A DNA stretch of 64,000 nucleotides from NCBI RefSeq assembly GCF_035994185.1, contig NZ_CP108538.1, forward strand, positions 5,681,501-5,745,500. The letters run 5' to 3'. Under the pieces are notes generated by a model. That model did not search any database and was not told the origin of the DNA. It saw only the letters and a program-made list of their open reading frames with translations. This document shows, piece after piece, positions 25,960 to 35,099 of this stretch. Positions within the stretch are counted from its first letter, which is position 1. Every line of letters begins with the position of its first letter. The DNA comes from Streptomyces sp. NBC_01217. Its GTDB lineage: Bacteria; Actinomycetota; Actinomycetes; Streptomycetales; Streptomycetaceae. The position numbers were made by a program, and so were the translations under genes.

Positions 25960-25967
25960 GGCGCACG

Positions 25968-27155
25968 ATGTCCGGGAACGGAGCGTTCAAGGCGCTGATC
26001 GTCGGCGGATCGGTCGGAGGCCTGGCAGTCGCACACGAACTGCGGGCCATCGACGCCGACGTCGCGGTCTACGAGCGGTCGACGGGCCGCACGCAGGCGC
26101 GCGGCGCGGGGATCGTCATGCAGCCCGAGGTCGAGGCACTCCTGACGCGCCTGGGCGTCTCCGCGTCGTCCGTGAGCGTCGAACTGCACGAACGCCAGCA
26201 ACTCCATACCGACGGTAGGGCCGCGTTGTACCGAGCTCCCCAGCTGATGACCGCCTGGGACACCCTCTACCGCGCGCTGCGAGAACCGCTCGCCCCGGTG
26301 TGCTACCGCCTGGACAGTTCGCTGCGCACCGTACGGGTGGACGGAGCCGAGGTGACCGCCGCATTCACCGACGGCTACACAGCACAGGGGAACTTCCTGG
26401 TCGGCGCCGACGGCATCGGCTCGATGACGCGCAGACTGCTCGACGCCACCTCCCAACCGACCTACGCCGGTTATGTGGCCTGGCGCGGTCTGGAACCCGA
26501 ATCCGCGCTACCGGACCACCTGCTGGACCTGCTGTCCGGTCGGTTCACCTTCTTCGGGGCGAGTGGAATGCAGATGCTGTGCTACCTGGTCCCCGGAGCC
26601 AACGGGGAGAGGGAGGAAGGCTCGCGGCGCGTCAACTGGGTCTGGTACGTCAACGTTGAAGAGTCGGACCTGCCGCACCTCCTGACGGGTCGCACCGGGA
26701 AGCAGTTCACGTACTTCCTCCCGCCGGGAGAGTTGCCTCCCGAGACAGCGGACCAGATCATCGCTGAAGCAGATACCTCGCTTCCGCCGCAGTTCGCCGA
26801 ACTGGTCCGGCTCTCCGACGTCTTCATGCAGCCGGTGTTCGACCTGCCCCCTCGCCGCATGGTCGCCGATCACGCCGCGCTGATCGGCGATGCCGCCGGC
26901 ACGGTCCGCCCGCACACCGCCTCGGGAACGTCCAAGGCCTTCGGTGACGCCGCCGGCCTGGCAGCCGCCCTGCGCGACTGGACACCCTCCCAGGAACTCC
27001 CCGCCCAGGCTCTTCACGCGTGGGAGCTACACCGACTCAGCCGACTCCTCACCCTGGCCGAGTCCGGCCTCCAACTGGCAGCGAGATCGATGCTGGGCGT
27101 CCCCGAGGGCGGCCAGTTCTTCCGGTCCGAGGGATCGCTCGGCGAACCCGGTTGA
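25968..27155 (+). CDS. FAD monooxygenase, 2,6-dihydroxypyridine 3-monooxygenase-like
   Basis: A 395-residue class A flavoprotein hydroxylase. The dinucleotide fold is at residues 10-20 (LIVGGSVGGLA), the second FAD motif is ALIGDAAGTVRPHTASG near residue 306, and the mid-section has TYAGYVAWRGLEP and a VNWVWYVNV block. These segments closely match remembered features of DhpH from Arthrobacter nicotine degradation (GIVxQPE, TYAGYVTWRG, GDAAxTPRPH). It would insert oxygen into a hydroxylated ring using NADH. It is last in the five-gene operon and is followed five bases after its stop by a perfect hairpin. Exact substrate is inferred. Confidence 0.88.
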   Translation: MSGNGAFKALIVGGSVGGLAVAHELRAIDADVAVYERSTGRTQARGAGIVMQPEVEALLTRLGVSASSVSVELHERQQLHTDGRAALYRAPQLMTAWDTLYRALREPLAPVCYRLDSSLRTVRVDGAEVTAAFTDGYTAQGNFLVGADGIGSMTRRLLDATSQPTYAGYVAWRGLEPESALPDHLLDLLSGRFTFFGASGMQMLCYLVPGANGEREEGSRRVNWVWYVNVEESDLPHLLTGRTGKQFTYFLPPGELPPETADQIIAEADTSLPPQFAELVRLSDVFMQPVFDLPPRRMVADHAALIGDAAGTVRPHTASGTSKAFGDAAGLAAALRDWTPSQELPAQALHAWELHRLSRLLTLAESGLQLAARSMLGVPEGGQFFRSEGSLGEPG

Positions 27156-27159
27156 TATC

Positions 27160-27197
27160 CCCGCTTCCACATCGGCCACGACCGATGTGGAAGCGGG
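27160..27197. terminator. Terminator of the catabolic operon
   Basis: A perfect 16-bp stem: 27160-27175 (CCCGCTTCCACATCGG) pairs with 27182-27197 around a 6-base loop. There is no T tract. The remaining 250 bp to the next start hold nothing I can identify. Confidence 0.85.
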
Positions 27198-27446
27198 ATG
27201 ATACGAGCAAAACGTCTTGCCGTCGGTAACGGCGACGAGCCAGGCATGGGCCGTGGCTCCGGCTCGTCTGTGGATGTCCACCGGGTGCAAGCGGGCAAAT
27301 TCCTCCGGGCAGCGAGGTCGGCGGGCCTGCCGCGCAGGTCAGGACGGCTCGGCCCGGTCTCCTCGGTCGGAGTGGCAAGCCCTTGCTTCTGGTCCGTCCC
27401 GCGGAAGCTGCGGGCTGGACGGACCGGATCGTGCGACGATGCCGGT

Positions 27447-29503
27447 ATGAATCGACTGGCCAACTCGCAGTCGCCCTACCTGCTCCAGCACGCTTCCAAT
27501 CCGGTGGATTGGTGGCCATGGGGAGAGGAGGCGATGAATGAAGCTAAGCGGCGGGACGTGCCCATTTTCTTGAGTGTGGGCTATGCGTCCTGCCACTTAT
27601 GCTTCCAGCGGTTTACTGGTGTCACGTCATGGCGCACGAGTCCTTCGAGGACGACGACACCGCCGCGTACATGAACGAGCACTTCGTGTCCGTCAAGGTG
27701 GACCGTGAGGAGCGGCCCGACGTGGACGCCGTCTACATGGAGGCCGTGCAGGCCGCCACGGGGCAGGGCGGCTGGCCGATGTCCGTCTTCATGACGCCGG
27801 ACGGGGAGCCGTTCTACTTCGGCACGTACTTCCCGCCGGAGCCCCGCCATGGGATGCCGTCCTTCCGGCAGGTACTCGAAGGCGTCCACAGCGCGTGGAC
27901 GAGTCGACGCGACGAGGTGGGCGAAGTCGCCGCGAAGATCACCAGGGACCTTGCCGGGCGGGAGCTGAGTATCGAGTCCGCAGGGGTGCCCACCGACGAG
28001 ACCCAGACCCTGGCGCTCCTCCAACTGACCCGGGACATCGACCCCGCGAGCGGCTGGTTCAAGGGAGACACCAAGTTCCCGCCGTCGATGGTGGTCGAGT
28101 TCCTGTTGCGCCACCATGTGCGTGCCGGTTCCGTGGCGGCGCTGGAGATGGCAGAGGGGCTGTGCGGCGCGATGGCTCGTTCGAGCCTGTACGACCAGGT
28201 GGGAGGCGGGTTCCACCGGTACGTACTCACGCCGAGGGCTGGTGGACCTTTGGTACCCCACTTCGAGAAGATGCTCTACGACAATGCGCTGCTCTGCCGG
28301 GCGTACGCGCACCTGTGGCGCTCCACGGGCTCGGAACTGGCCCGCCGGGTCGCCCTGGAGACCGCCGACTTCATGGTGCGCGAGCTGCGCACGGCACAGG
28401 GCGGCTTCGCCTCCGCGCTCGACGCCGACAGCGAGGACGGGGCCGGGAAGCACGTCGAGGGCGCGTACTACGTGTGGACGCCCGAGCAACTGCGGGAGGT
28501 CCTCGGCGATCAGGACGCGGCCTTCGCCGCGGAGTATTTCGGGGTGACGCAGGAGGGTACGTTCGAGGAGGGCTCCTCGGTCCTCCGGCTCGCGCGGACG
28601 GGCGCCGCGGTGGACGCGGACCGGGCCGCCGACGTACGGGCCAAGCTGCTGGCCGCCCGTGAACTGCGCCCGCGCCCCGGGCGGGACGACAAGGTGGTAG
28701 CCGCCTGGAACGGCCTGGCGATCGCCGCGCTCGCCGAGACGGGGGCGTACTTCGACCGGCCCGACCTGGTCGAGCGCGCCACCGAGGCGGCGGATCTGCT
28801 GGTACGGGTCCACATGGGCGACGTCGCCCGGCTGGCCCGTACGTCGAAGGACGGGCGGACCGGCGCGAACGCCGGGGTCCTGGAGGACTACGGCGATGTC
28901 GCGGAGGGCTTCCTCGCCCTGGCCGCGGTCACCGGCGAGGGCGTCTGGCTGGAGTTCGCCGGCTTCCTGCTCGACATCGTGCTCCAGCACTTCACTGGCG
29001 AGGGCGGCCGGCTGTACGACACGGCGGACGACGCCGAGCAGCTGATCCGCCGCCCGCAGGACCCCACCGACAGTGCGACCCCGGCCGGCTGGACGGCGGC
29101 GGCAGGCGCGCTGCTCTCGTACGCCGCGTACACCGGCTCCGAGGCCCATCGCACCGCCGCGGAGGGCGCGTTGGGCGTGGTGAGGGCGCTCGGCCCGCGG
29201 GTTCCGCGGTTCATCGGCTGGGGCCTCGCGGTCGCGGAGGCGTTCCTCGACGGCCCGCGCGAGGTCGCGGTAGCCGGCCCGGTCGGCGGCGAACTGCACC
29301 GCACGGCCCTGCTGGGCCGGGCACCGGGCGCGGTGGTGGCGGCGGGGGAGACGGCCGGTGCGGAGTTCCCACTGCTGGCGGACCGGCCGATAGTGGGCGG
29401 TGCGCCGACGGCGTACGTATGCAGACACTTCGTGTGCGACGCACCGACGACGGAGGCGGACGTGCTGGCGCTGAGTCTGGGCGCGGGGGTGTCCGCCGAC
29501 TGA
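27447..29503 (+). pseudogene. DUF255/thioredoxin-fold protein (YyaL-like), frameshifted at the active site
   Basis: Two frames together make a complete DUF255 protein of about 670 residues: an N-terminal thioredoxin-like domain followed by a six-hairpin-type alpha/alpha barrel. The 5' part (ATG 27447) reads [18 protein letters not shown] and VGYASCH, then shifts. The rest resumes with [24 protein letters not shown] from 27617. The break is a 20-bp insertion (27597-27616) exactly between His and Trp of the CHWC motif. The insertion supplies an in-frame ATG at 27599, so a shortened protein with only the second Cys might still be made, though no ribosome site is seen. The first 150 bp use less GC-rich codons than the rest. 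Confidence 0.8.
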
Positions 29504-29568
29504 GGGCGGGGCAGGGACGGGGCTTGCGGCGCAGGGCGGCGCCCGCGGCGGTCGGCAGAGGTCCGGCG

Positions 29569-30204
29569 CTACAGCGTCAGGCCGTCCTCGAGCGTGTCCA
29601 GGGCCTGGTCGATCAGCGCCGCCAGGTCGCCCTCCTGGCCGTGCTCGCCCCAGTACAGCGTCACCTCGCGCAGCGCCCCCAGCACCGTCGCGACGAACAG
29701 CCGGACCTCCAGGTCGTCCGGGCTGCGGCCGCTGCGGTCGGCGAGTACCCGGGCGAGCGTCTTCGCCGTGTCCGACATGGTCTCCGTCATCCGCGCCCGG
29801 ACGGCGGGGACCTCCACCATCAGCCGGGTGCGCTCCCGCATCTCCTCGCTCCCGACGGACGCCGTCAGAGCCTTGGCCAGGATGAACCGCAGCGACTCCA
29901 GCGGCGGTTCGTCGGCGGGCCGGCTGCGTAGTTCGGCCTCCATGAGCGGGTCGTACTCGTCGGTGAGGACGATGTCCTCCTTGGCCGCGAAGTACCGGAA
30001 GACGGTGCTCGCGGACACCTCGGCCGCCTCCGCGATCTGCTCGATGGTCGTCGCGTCGTACCCCTGCTCGGCGATCAGCCGGTACGTCGCCCGGCGGATC
30101 GCGATCCTGGTCCTGAGCTTCTTCCGCTCGCGCAGCCCCGGCCGGGGTGGCGTCCCGGGGGCGGAAACGGAACGGGTACGGGAGGTGGCGGCCATGGTCG
30201 TCAT
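29569..30204 (-). CDS. TetR-family transcriptional regulator
   Basis: A 211-residue regulator. After a basic lead, the helix-turn-helix reads ATYRLIAEQGYDATTIEQIA and SASTVFRYFAAKEDIV, the classic TetR recognition sequence. The C-terminal ligand domain is helical with LESLRFILAKAL and ALDTLEDGL at the end, typical of the MftR-like C-terminal type. The start could be ATG 30204 or 30195; no clear ribosome site distinguishes them. It is convergent with the DUF255 gene and follows the PAQR gene, separated by a strong hairpin, so it has its own promoter. Its targets are not evident. Confidence 0.9.
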   Translation of the reverse strand: MTTMAATSRTRSVSAPGTPPRPGLRERKKLRTRIAIRRATYRLIAEQGYDATTIEQIAEAAEVSASTVFRYFAAKEDIVLTDEYDPLMEAELRSRPADEPPLESLRFILAKALTASVGSEEMRERTRLMVEVPAVRARMTETMSDTAKTLARVLADRSGRSPDDLEVRLFVATVLGALREVTLYWGEHGQEGDLAALIDQALDTLEDGLTL

Positions 30205-30231
30205 TGTCGGGCATCGCCGGGCCCGTGCACG

Positions 30232-30268
30232 CCGAGTGGCCGCGGCTTCGAAAGCCGCGGCCACTCGG
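30232..30268. terminator. Terminator of the PAQR gene
   Basis: A perfect 17-bp stem: 30232-30248 (CCGAGTGGCCGCGGCTT) pairs with 30252-30268 around a 3-base loop. It is downstream of the minus-strand PAQR gene and upstream of the TetR start. Confidence 0.88.
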
Positions 30269-30298
30269 AGGGCGGAGATCAGGGACGCAAGGCGGTGC

Positions 30299-30997
30299 TC
30301 AGTTGTGGTTGTAGGCCACCAGCGAGATGCCGACGTAGTGCACGACGAAGGCCGCCAGGGTCAGCGAGTGGAAGACCTCGTGGAAGCCGAACCAGCGCGG
30401 TGACGGGTTGGGCCGCTTGATGCCGTAGATGACACCGCCCGCGCTGTAGAGCAGCCCGCCGACGACGACCAGCACCAGTACCGCGATCCCGCCGGTCCGC
30501 ATGAAGTCCGGCAGGAAGAAGACCGCCGCCCAGCCCATCGCTATGTAGCAGGGCGTGTAGAGCCAGCGCGGTGCGCCGACCCAGAACACCCGGAAGGCGA
30601 TGCCCGCGACCGCCGCCGCCCAGACCGCCCACAGGAGTGGTGTCCCGGTCGACTCGGGGAGCAGGAGCAGGGTCAGCGGGGTGTAGGTGCCCGCGATGAT
30701 CAGGAAAATATTCGCGTGGTCGAGCCGGCGGAGCACCGCCTCGCCGCGCGGACCCCACGTACCGCGGTGGTACAGCGCGCTCACGCCGAACAGCAGGCAC
30801 GCGGTCAGGATGTAGATGCCGCAGGCGATCCGGCCGCGGACGCTGTCCGTCAGCGCGATCAGCACGATCCCGGCGACGATCACGGCGGGAAACATCCCGG
30901 CGTGCAGCCAGCCACGCATCCGTGGTTTCACCGGGACGGTGTCGGACTCGGCTGTTTCCAGCCCGGCTGGCTCGGGCGCGTCGGCGGCAGCAGTCAT
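30299..30997 (-). CDS. PAQR/hemolysin III family membrane protein
   Basis: A 232-residue protein with seven predicted membrane helices from residue 30 on. Family motifs are present: SALYHRGTW (with the first His), LDHANIFLIIAGTYTPL, and the C-terminal HEVFHSLTLAAFVVHYVG with three His that bind zinc in PAQR receptors. Bacterial relatives are annotated TrhA or hemolysin III and probably tune membrane fluidity; haemolytic activity is not implied. The start is ATG 30997; an upstream ATG would add a basic, unlikely N-terminus. Single gene, closed by the hairpin at 30232. Confidence 0.92.
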   Translation of the reverse strand: MTAAADAPEPAGLETAESDTVPVKPRMRGWLHAGMFPAVIVAGIVLIALTDSVRGRIACGIYILTACLLFGVSALYHRGTWGPRGEAVLRRLDHANIFLIIAGTYTPLTLLLLPESTGTPLLWAVWAAAVAGIAFRVFWVGAPRWLYTPCYIAMGWAAVFFLPDFMRTGGIAVLVLVVVGGLLYSAGGVIYGIKRPNPSPRWFGFHEVFHSLTLAAFVVHYVGISLVAYNHN

Positions 30998-31208
30998 TCC
31001 CGCATCGTACCTACGCGACCGTAGGTAACGGATGCGAGTGGCGATGCTCACGTGTGCGGTCCCCTGGACATATGGGCGAATCGGTCGGATGATCAAATGA
31101 GTGCGGTCGGCACCGGATGAGCGCCAGCGGGATTCGAAGGGGTCGAAGCATCCGGGTCGCAGCCCCCACGGGGCACCTACAAACAGACACCCTCACCAAG
31201 GAGCGATC

Positions 31209-33059
31209 GTGGCGCGCGACATCGCGGCTCCCCTCACTGTCCCCACCCGTCACCAGGAGCTCGTCTCCTGGGTGAATGAGATAGCAGCCCTCACAGAGCC
31301 GGACCGGGTGGTCTGGTGCGACGGCTCCGAGGCCGAGTACGAGCGCCTGTGCGAGGAGCTCGTGGCCAAGGGCACGTTCACGAAGCTGGACGAGACCAAG
31401 CGCCCGAACTCCTACTACGCCGCGTCCGACCCGAGCGATGTGGCGCGCGTCGAGGACCGTACGTTCATCTGCTCCGAGAAGGAGGAGGACGCCGGTCCGA
31501 CGAACCACTGGAAGGCCCCCGCCGAGATGCGGGCCATCTTCACCGGGGAAGAGGGAAACGGCTCCACCGGTGAGAAGGGCGTCTTCCGCGGCTCCATGCG
31601 TGGTCGCACCATGTACGTCGTGCCGTTCTGCATGGGCCCCGTCGGCTCCCCGCTCTCCGCGATCGGCGTCGAGATCACCGACTCCGCGTACGTCGCCGTC
31701 TCGATGCGCACCATGACGCGCATGGGCCAGGTCGTCCTCGACGAGCTCGGCACCGACGGCTTCTTCGTCAAGGCCGTGCACACGCTGGGCGCGCCCCTGG
31801 CCGAGGGCCAGGAAGACGTTCCGTGGCCGTGCAACTCCACCAAGTACATCTCGCACTTCCCCGAGGACCGCGAGATCTGGTCGTACGGCTCCGGCTACGG
31901 CGGCAACGCCCTGCTCGGCAAGAAGTGCTACGCGCTGCGCATCGCCTCGGTGATGGCCCGCGACGAGGGCTGGCTCGCCGAGCACATGCTGATCCTGAAG
32001 CTCACGCCGCCGCAGGGTGAGTCGAAGTACGTCGTGGCCGCGTTCCCGAGCGCCTGCGGCAAGACCAACCTCGCCATGCTGGAGCCCACGGTCCCCGGCT
32101 GGACCGTGGAGACCATCGGTGACGACATCGCCTGGATGCGGTTCGGCGAGGACGGCCGCCTCTACGCGATCAACCCCGAGGCCGGTTTCTTCGGCGTCGC
32201 GCCCGGCACCGGTGAGCACACCAACGCCAACGCGATGAAGACCATGTGGGGCAACTCCGTCTTCACGAACGTCGCGCTCACCGACGACGGCGACGTGTGG
32301 TGGGAGGGCATGACGGAGACCGCTCCGGCCCACCTCACCGACTGGAAGGGCAACGACTGGACGCCCGCGTCCGACACGCCGGCCGCCCACCCCAACTCGC
32401 GCTTCACCGTCCCGGCCGCCCAGTGCCCGATCATCGCGCCCGAGTGGGAGGACCCGAAGGGCGTGCCGATCTCGGCCATCCTCTTCGGCGGCCGCCGCGC
32501 CTCGGCCGTACCGCTGGTCACCGAGTCCTTCACCTGGCAGCACGGCGTCTTCCTCGGGGCCAACGTCGCCTCCGAGAAGACCGCGGCCGCCGAGGGCAAG
32601 GTCGGTGAGCTGCGCCGCGACCCGTTCGCCATGCTGCCGTTCTGCGGCTACAACATGGGCGACTACATGGCCCACTGGCTCAAGGTCGGCGCCGACAAGC
32701 CGGACCAGTCCAAGCTCCCGAAGATCTACTACGTGAACTGGTTCCGCAAGAACGACGCGGGCAAGTTCGTCTGGCCCGGCTTCGGCGAGAACAGCCGCGT
32801 CCTGAAGTGGATCGTCGAGCGCCTGGAGGGCAAGGCCGAGGGCGTCGAGACGCCGATCGGCGTCCTGCCCGCGAAGGGCGCCCTGGACACCGAGGGCCTG
32901 GACCTGTCCGACTCCGACCTGGACTTCCTGCTCAACGTCGACAAGGAGGTCTGGCGCGAGGAGGCCGGGCTGATCCCCGAGCACCTCAACGCCTTCGGCG
33001 ACCACGCTCCGAAGGAGCTGTGGGACGAGTACCGCGCGCTGGTCCAGCGCCTGGGCTGA
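31209..33059 (+). CDS. pckG: Phosphoenolpyruvate carboxykinase (GTP)
   Basis: Converts oxaloacetate and GTP to phosphoenolpyruvate, CO2 and GDP, the entry to gluconeogenesis from TCA intermediates. The 616-residue protein has the family marks: [12 protein letters not shown], the PEPCK-specific loop [12 protein letters not shown] (P-loop near residue 280), the metal site GDDIAWMRF, and NWFRK in the C-terminal GTP domain. The GTG at 31209 has AAGGAG six bases upstream. The roughly 180-bp leader shows no obvious riboswitch. It ends in a strong hairpin with T-rich runs. Confidence 0.98.
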   Translation: MARDIAAPLTVPTRHQELVSWVNEIAALTEPDRVVWCDGSEAEYERLCEELVAKGTFTKLDETKRPNSYYAASDPSDVARVEDRTFICSEKEEDAGPTNHWKAPAEMRAIFTGEEGNGSTGEKGVFRGSMRGRTMYVVPFCMGPVGSPLSAIGVEITDSAYVAVSMRTMTRMGQVVLDELGTDGFFVKAVHTLGAPLAEGQEDVPWPCNSTKYISHFPEDREIWSYGSGYGGNALLGKKCYALRIASVMARDEGWLAEHMLILKLTPPQGESKYVVAAFPSACGKTNLAMLEPTVPGWTVETIGDDIAWMRFGEDGRLYAINPEAGFFGVAPGTGEHTNANAMKTMWGNSVFTNVALTDDGDVWWEGMTETAPAHLTDWKGNDWTPASDTPAAHPNSRFTVPAAQCPIIAPEWEDPKGVPISAILFGGRRASAVPLVTESFTWQHGVFLGANVASEKTAAAEGKVGELRRDPFAMLPFCGYNMGDYMAHWLKVGADKPDQSKLPKIYYVNWFRKNDAGKFVWPGFGENSRVLKWIVERLEGKAEGVETPIGVLPAKGALDTEGLDLSDSDLDFLLNVDKEVWREEAGLIPEHLNAFGDHAPKELWDEYRALVQRLG

Positions 33060-33134
33060 CGCCCCCGCACACCCCGTGGCCGGGTCTCCTGACATCCCGC
33101 CCTGACCTGTGGCGTCATCGGCCCGCCGCGGTAC

Positions 33135-33167
33135 GGCCCCCGGAATCCCCTCACGATTCCGGGGGCC
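33135..33167. terminator. Terminator of pckG
   Basis: GGCCCCCGGAATC (33135-33147) pairs perfectly with 33155-33167 around a 7-base loop, followed by GCC, TTTT and, 9 bases on, TTTTTT. One of the few hairpins here with a T tract. Confidence 0.92.
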
Positions 33168-33308
33168 GCCTTTTGCTCCCCTTTTTTGCAAAGAACGTCC
33201 AAGTATCGCCATGTACTTGCGCACAACATATCCACAACGCTTCGATGTTTCCTCACATAGCCCCCGGTCGAGCCGACCGGGGGCCAACCGGGCCTGTGGG
33301 GGACTCAG

Positions 33309-35048
33309 TTGAACAAGATCCGGCACCATGGACGCATCGCGGCGACGCTGGCCGCGCTGACACTCGGCACCGCGGGACTCACCGTTCTCGCCCCGCCCTC
33401 CGCGCACGCGGCCGACGGCCCCGTGGCCGGCGACACCGTGGCCAAGCTGCCGATCGCGTCGTACTCGGCCATGGTCGTCGACTCCGTGCACGATCGGGTC
33501 TACATCACGGACGACCGCAGGGACCGGGTCGCGAACCAGGTCCACGTCTACAACTTCGAGGGACAGAAGGTCGGTTCGCTGCCCACCGGCACCGCACCGT
33601 CCGGAATGGCCCTCAGCACGGACGGTGGGACGCTCTACGTCTCGCAGTCCTCGGGGATCCTCGCGTTCGACACCGTGACACAGGAGCGCACCGGCTTCGT
33701 CTTCACCGCCTACGACGTGGGCTGCCCGCGCGATCTCGCCTTCGCCGGCGGCAAGGAGTGGCACACCGAGACGCCGTACTACTCGGGCTGCGACACGAAC
33801 CAGAGCTGGTTGTACGGCGCGAGCGGCACGCAGTCCGTCAACACCGGCTGGAACGCCGCGGGCCGGCTGCGGCTGACGAGCGGCCCGGAGGCGCCCGACA
33901 GGGTGGTCATGGCGCAGTCCCGCAGTACGGGGGAGCCGAACCCGTTCCTCACCACGTTCGACGCGAGCGGCGACACGCTCGTGCGCGGCCCGGAGCGCCG
34001 GTTCGCGGACAGCGAGGGCCGTGGCGCGCTCGACATGAAGGACGTCGCCCAGTCCGCCGACGGCCGGCGGGTCGCGGTCGCCGACGCCGCCCACGGCACC
34101 CGGCTCCTGGACGCCGCGGACCTGTCCGACGCGGCGACCGCGTACCAGCCGCTGCCCGAAGGGGCCACGGCCTCCGCGGTCGCCTTCAGTGGCGACGGGA
34201 AGTACATCGCACGGGGCGCCGCCGCGACCGGGTCCACGGTCGACCTGCTGGTACAGCCCGCGGACCCGGCGGACGGTACGGCTCCGCTGGAGTTCGCCTT
34301 CGAGGGCGCGCTCGACGGGGACCGGATCGCGCCGCGCGGGCTCGGCTGGTCGAAGGACGGGGCGCGCCTGTTCGCCGTCACCACCAATTCGTACGGCAAC
34401 GAGTACTGGCTGCATGTCATCCAGCCCCCGGCCGCCCAGTACGACTCCCGCTTCACCGGCACTCTCTCCACCACCCCGGCACAGCCCGTGGTCGGCGAAC
34501 CCCTCGGAATCCGGGGCCGGTTGGAGCTGGACGGACCCGTGCCCACCGAGCCGGTCAGGGTGACCGCGGTACGCCATGACGCGAACGGCGACCGCAAGGC
34601 GGCCCCCGCCGAGGTCGACGCCGACGGTTCGTTCACCGTTCTCGACGTGCCGTCGCTGGTCGGCGACGCCACCTACACCGTCTCCTTCACCGGTGACATC
34701 ACCCACCGCCCGGCCGAGGACATCACCCTCTCCGTCACGGTCGCCAAGGCCCCGACCACCATCACGCTCACGGCCCCCGCGGAGGCGACGAAGAGCGCGG
34801 GCCTGACCATCACCGGAACCCTGACCGGTCAGGGGCGTGCGCTCCCCGCCGGGATCACCCTGTCCGTGCAGCGCACCGACAGAAAGGGCACCGGCACGCT
34901 GACATCGGCAGGCGTCGCGCCCGACGGCACGTTCACGGTCAACGACCTGCCCCGGGCCGTGGGCCAGGTGACGTACGAGGTCGGCTACTCGGGCGACGAC
35001 CTGCACAGCGCATCGACGGCGTCGGCGACGGTGCGGGTCCGCAACTAG
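33309..35048 (+). CDS. Secreted beta-propeller protein with Ig-like C-terminal domains
   Basis: A 579-residue secreted protein starting at TTG 33309. A Sec signal peptide is clear (KIRHHGRIAATLAAL, then a hydrophobic stretch and cleavage near SAHA-AD). Residues 45-375 are beta-propeller blades of the YVTN/WD type (VVDSVHDRVYITDD, GTLYVSQSSGILAFD, AVAFSGDGKYIARG). Two Ig-like bacterial repeats follow (residues 385-480 and 485-578), each with VDADGSFTV or VAPDGTFTV and YxVxFTGD/YSGDD segments. No cell-wall sorting signal is visible, so it is probably released. It may bind surface or matrix partners; no catalytic site is seen. Confidence 0.85.
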   Translation: MNKIRHHGRIAATLAALTLGTAGLTVLAPPSAHAADGPVAGDTVAKLPIASYSAMVVDSVHDRVYITDDRRDRVANQVHVYNFEGQKVGSLPTGTAPSGMALSTDGGTLYVSQSSGILAFDTVTQERTGFVFTAYDVGCPRDLAFAGGKEWHTETPYYSGCDTNQSWLYGASGTQSVNTGWNAAGRLRLTSGPEAPDRVVMAQSRSTGEPNPFLTTFDASGDTLVRGPERRFADSEGRGALDMKDVAQSADGRRVAVADAAHGTRLLDAADLSDAATAYQPLPEGATASAVAFSGDGKYIARGAAATGSTVDLLVQPADPADGTAPLEFAFEGALDGDRIAPRGLGWSKDGARLFAVTTNSYGNEYWLHVIQPPAAQYDSRFTGTLSTTPAQPVVGEPLGIRGRLELDGPVPTEPVRVTAVRHDANGDRKAAPAEVDADGSFTVLDVPSLVGDATYTVSFTGDITHRPAEDITLSVTVAKAPTTITLTAPAEATKSAGLTITGTLTGQGRALPAGITLSVQRTDRKGTGTLTSAGVAPDGTFTVNDLPRAVGQVTYEVGYSGDDLHSASTASATVRVRN

Positions 35049-35060
35049 TCATGGGTGGCA

Positions 35061-35095
35061 CCCGGTCCACGCGCCTCGGCGGCCCGTGGACCGGG
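35061..35095. terminator. Bidirectional hairpin between two convergent genes
   Basis: CCCGGTCCACG (35061-35071) pairs perfectly with CGTGGACCGGG (35085-35095) around a 13-base loop, between the secreted protein gene and the next minus-strand gene. Confidence 0.8.
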
Positions 35096-35099
35096 GCCG

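Larger units (their letters stand above)
14685..27616. mobile_element. Inferred inserted accessory segment bracketed by split DUF255 gene
   Basis: The segment from about 14.68 to 27.6 kb sits between a decayed 5' fragment of a DUF255 gene and the rest of that gene. Its right edge carries a second 5' end of the same gene with different codon usage. Contents are accessory: MarR/SDR, MMPL exporter with two-component system, an IS30 relic and a molybdenum-hydroxylase operon. No intact integrase, transposase or terminal inverted repeat was found, so the mechanism is unknown and the exact ends are approximate. The call rests on the duplicated, split gene. Confidence 0.5.

Noticed and set aside
27198..27446. 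Possible protein relic on the minus strand between the terminator and the DUF255 gene ([16 protein letters not shown])
   Set aside because: The stretch is short, has no start and I could not connect it to any family, so it is left as unassigned intergenic DNA.
31011..35006. Very long minus-strand open frame opposite pckG and the secreted protein gene
   Set aside because: It is antisense to two clear genes with family motifs; in high-GC DNA the opposite frame is often open by chance, and its translation is low-complexity Arg/Gly/Leu/Val sequence.
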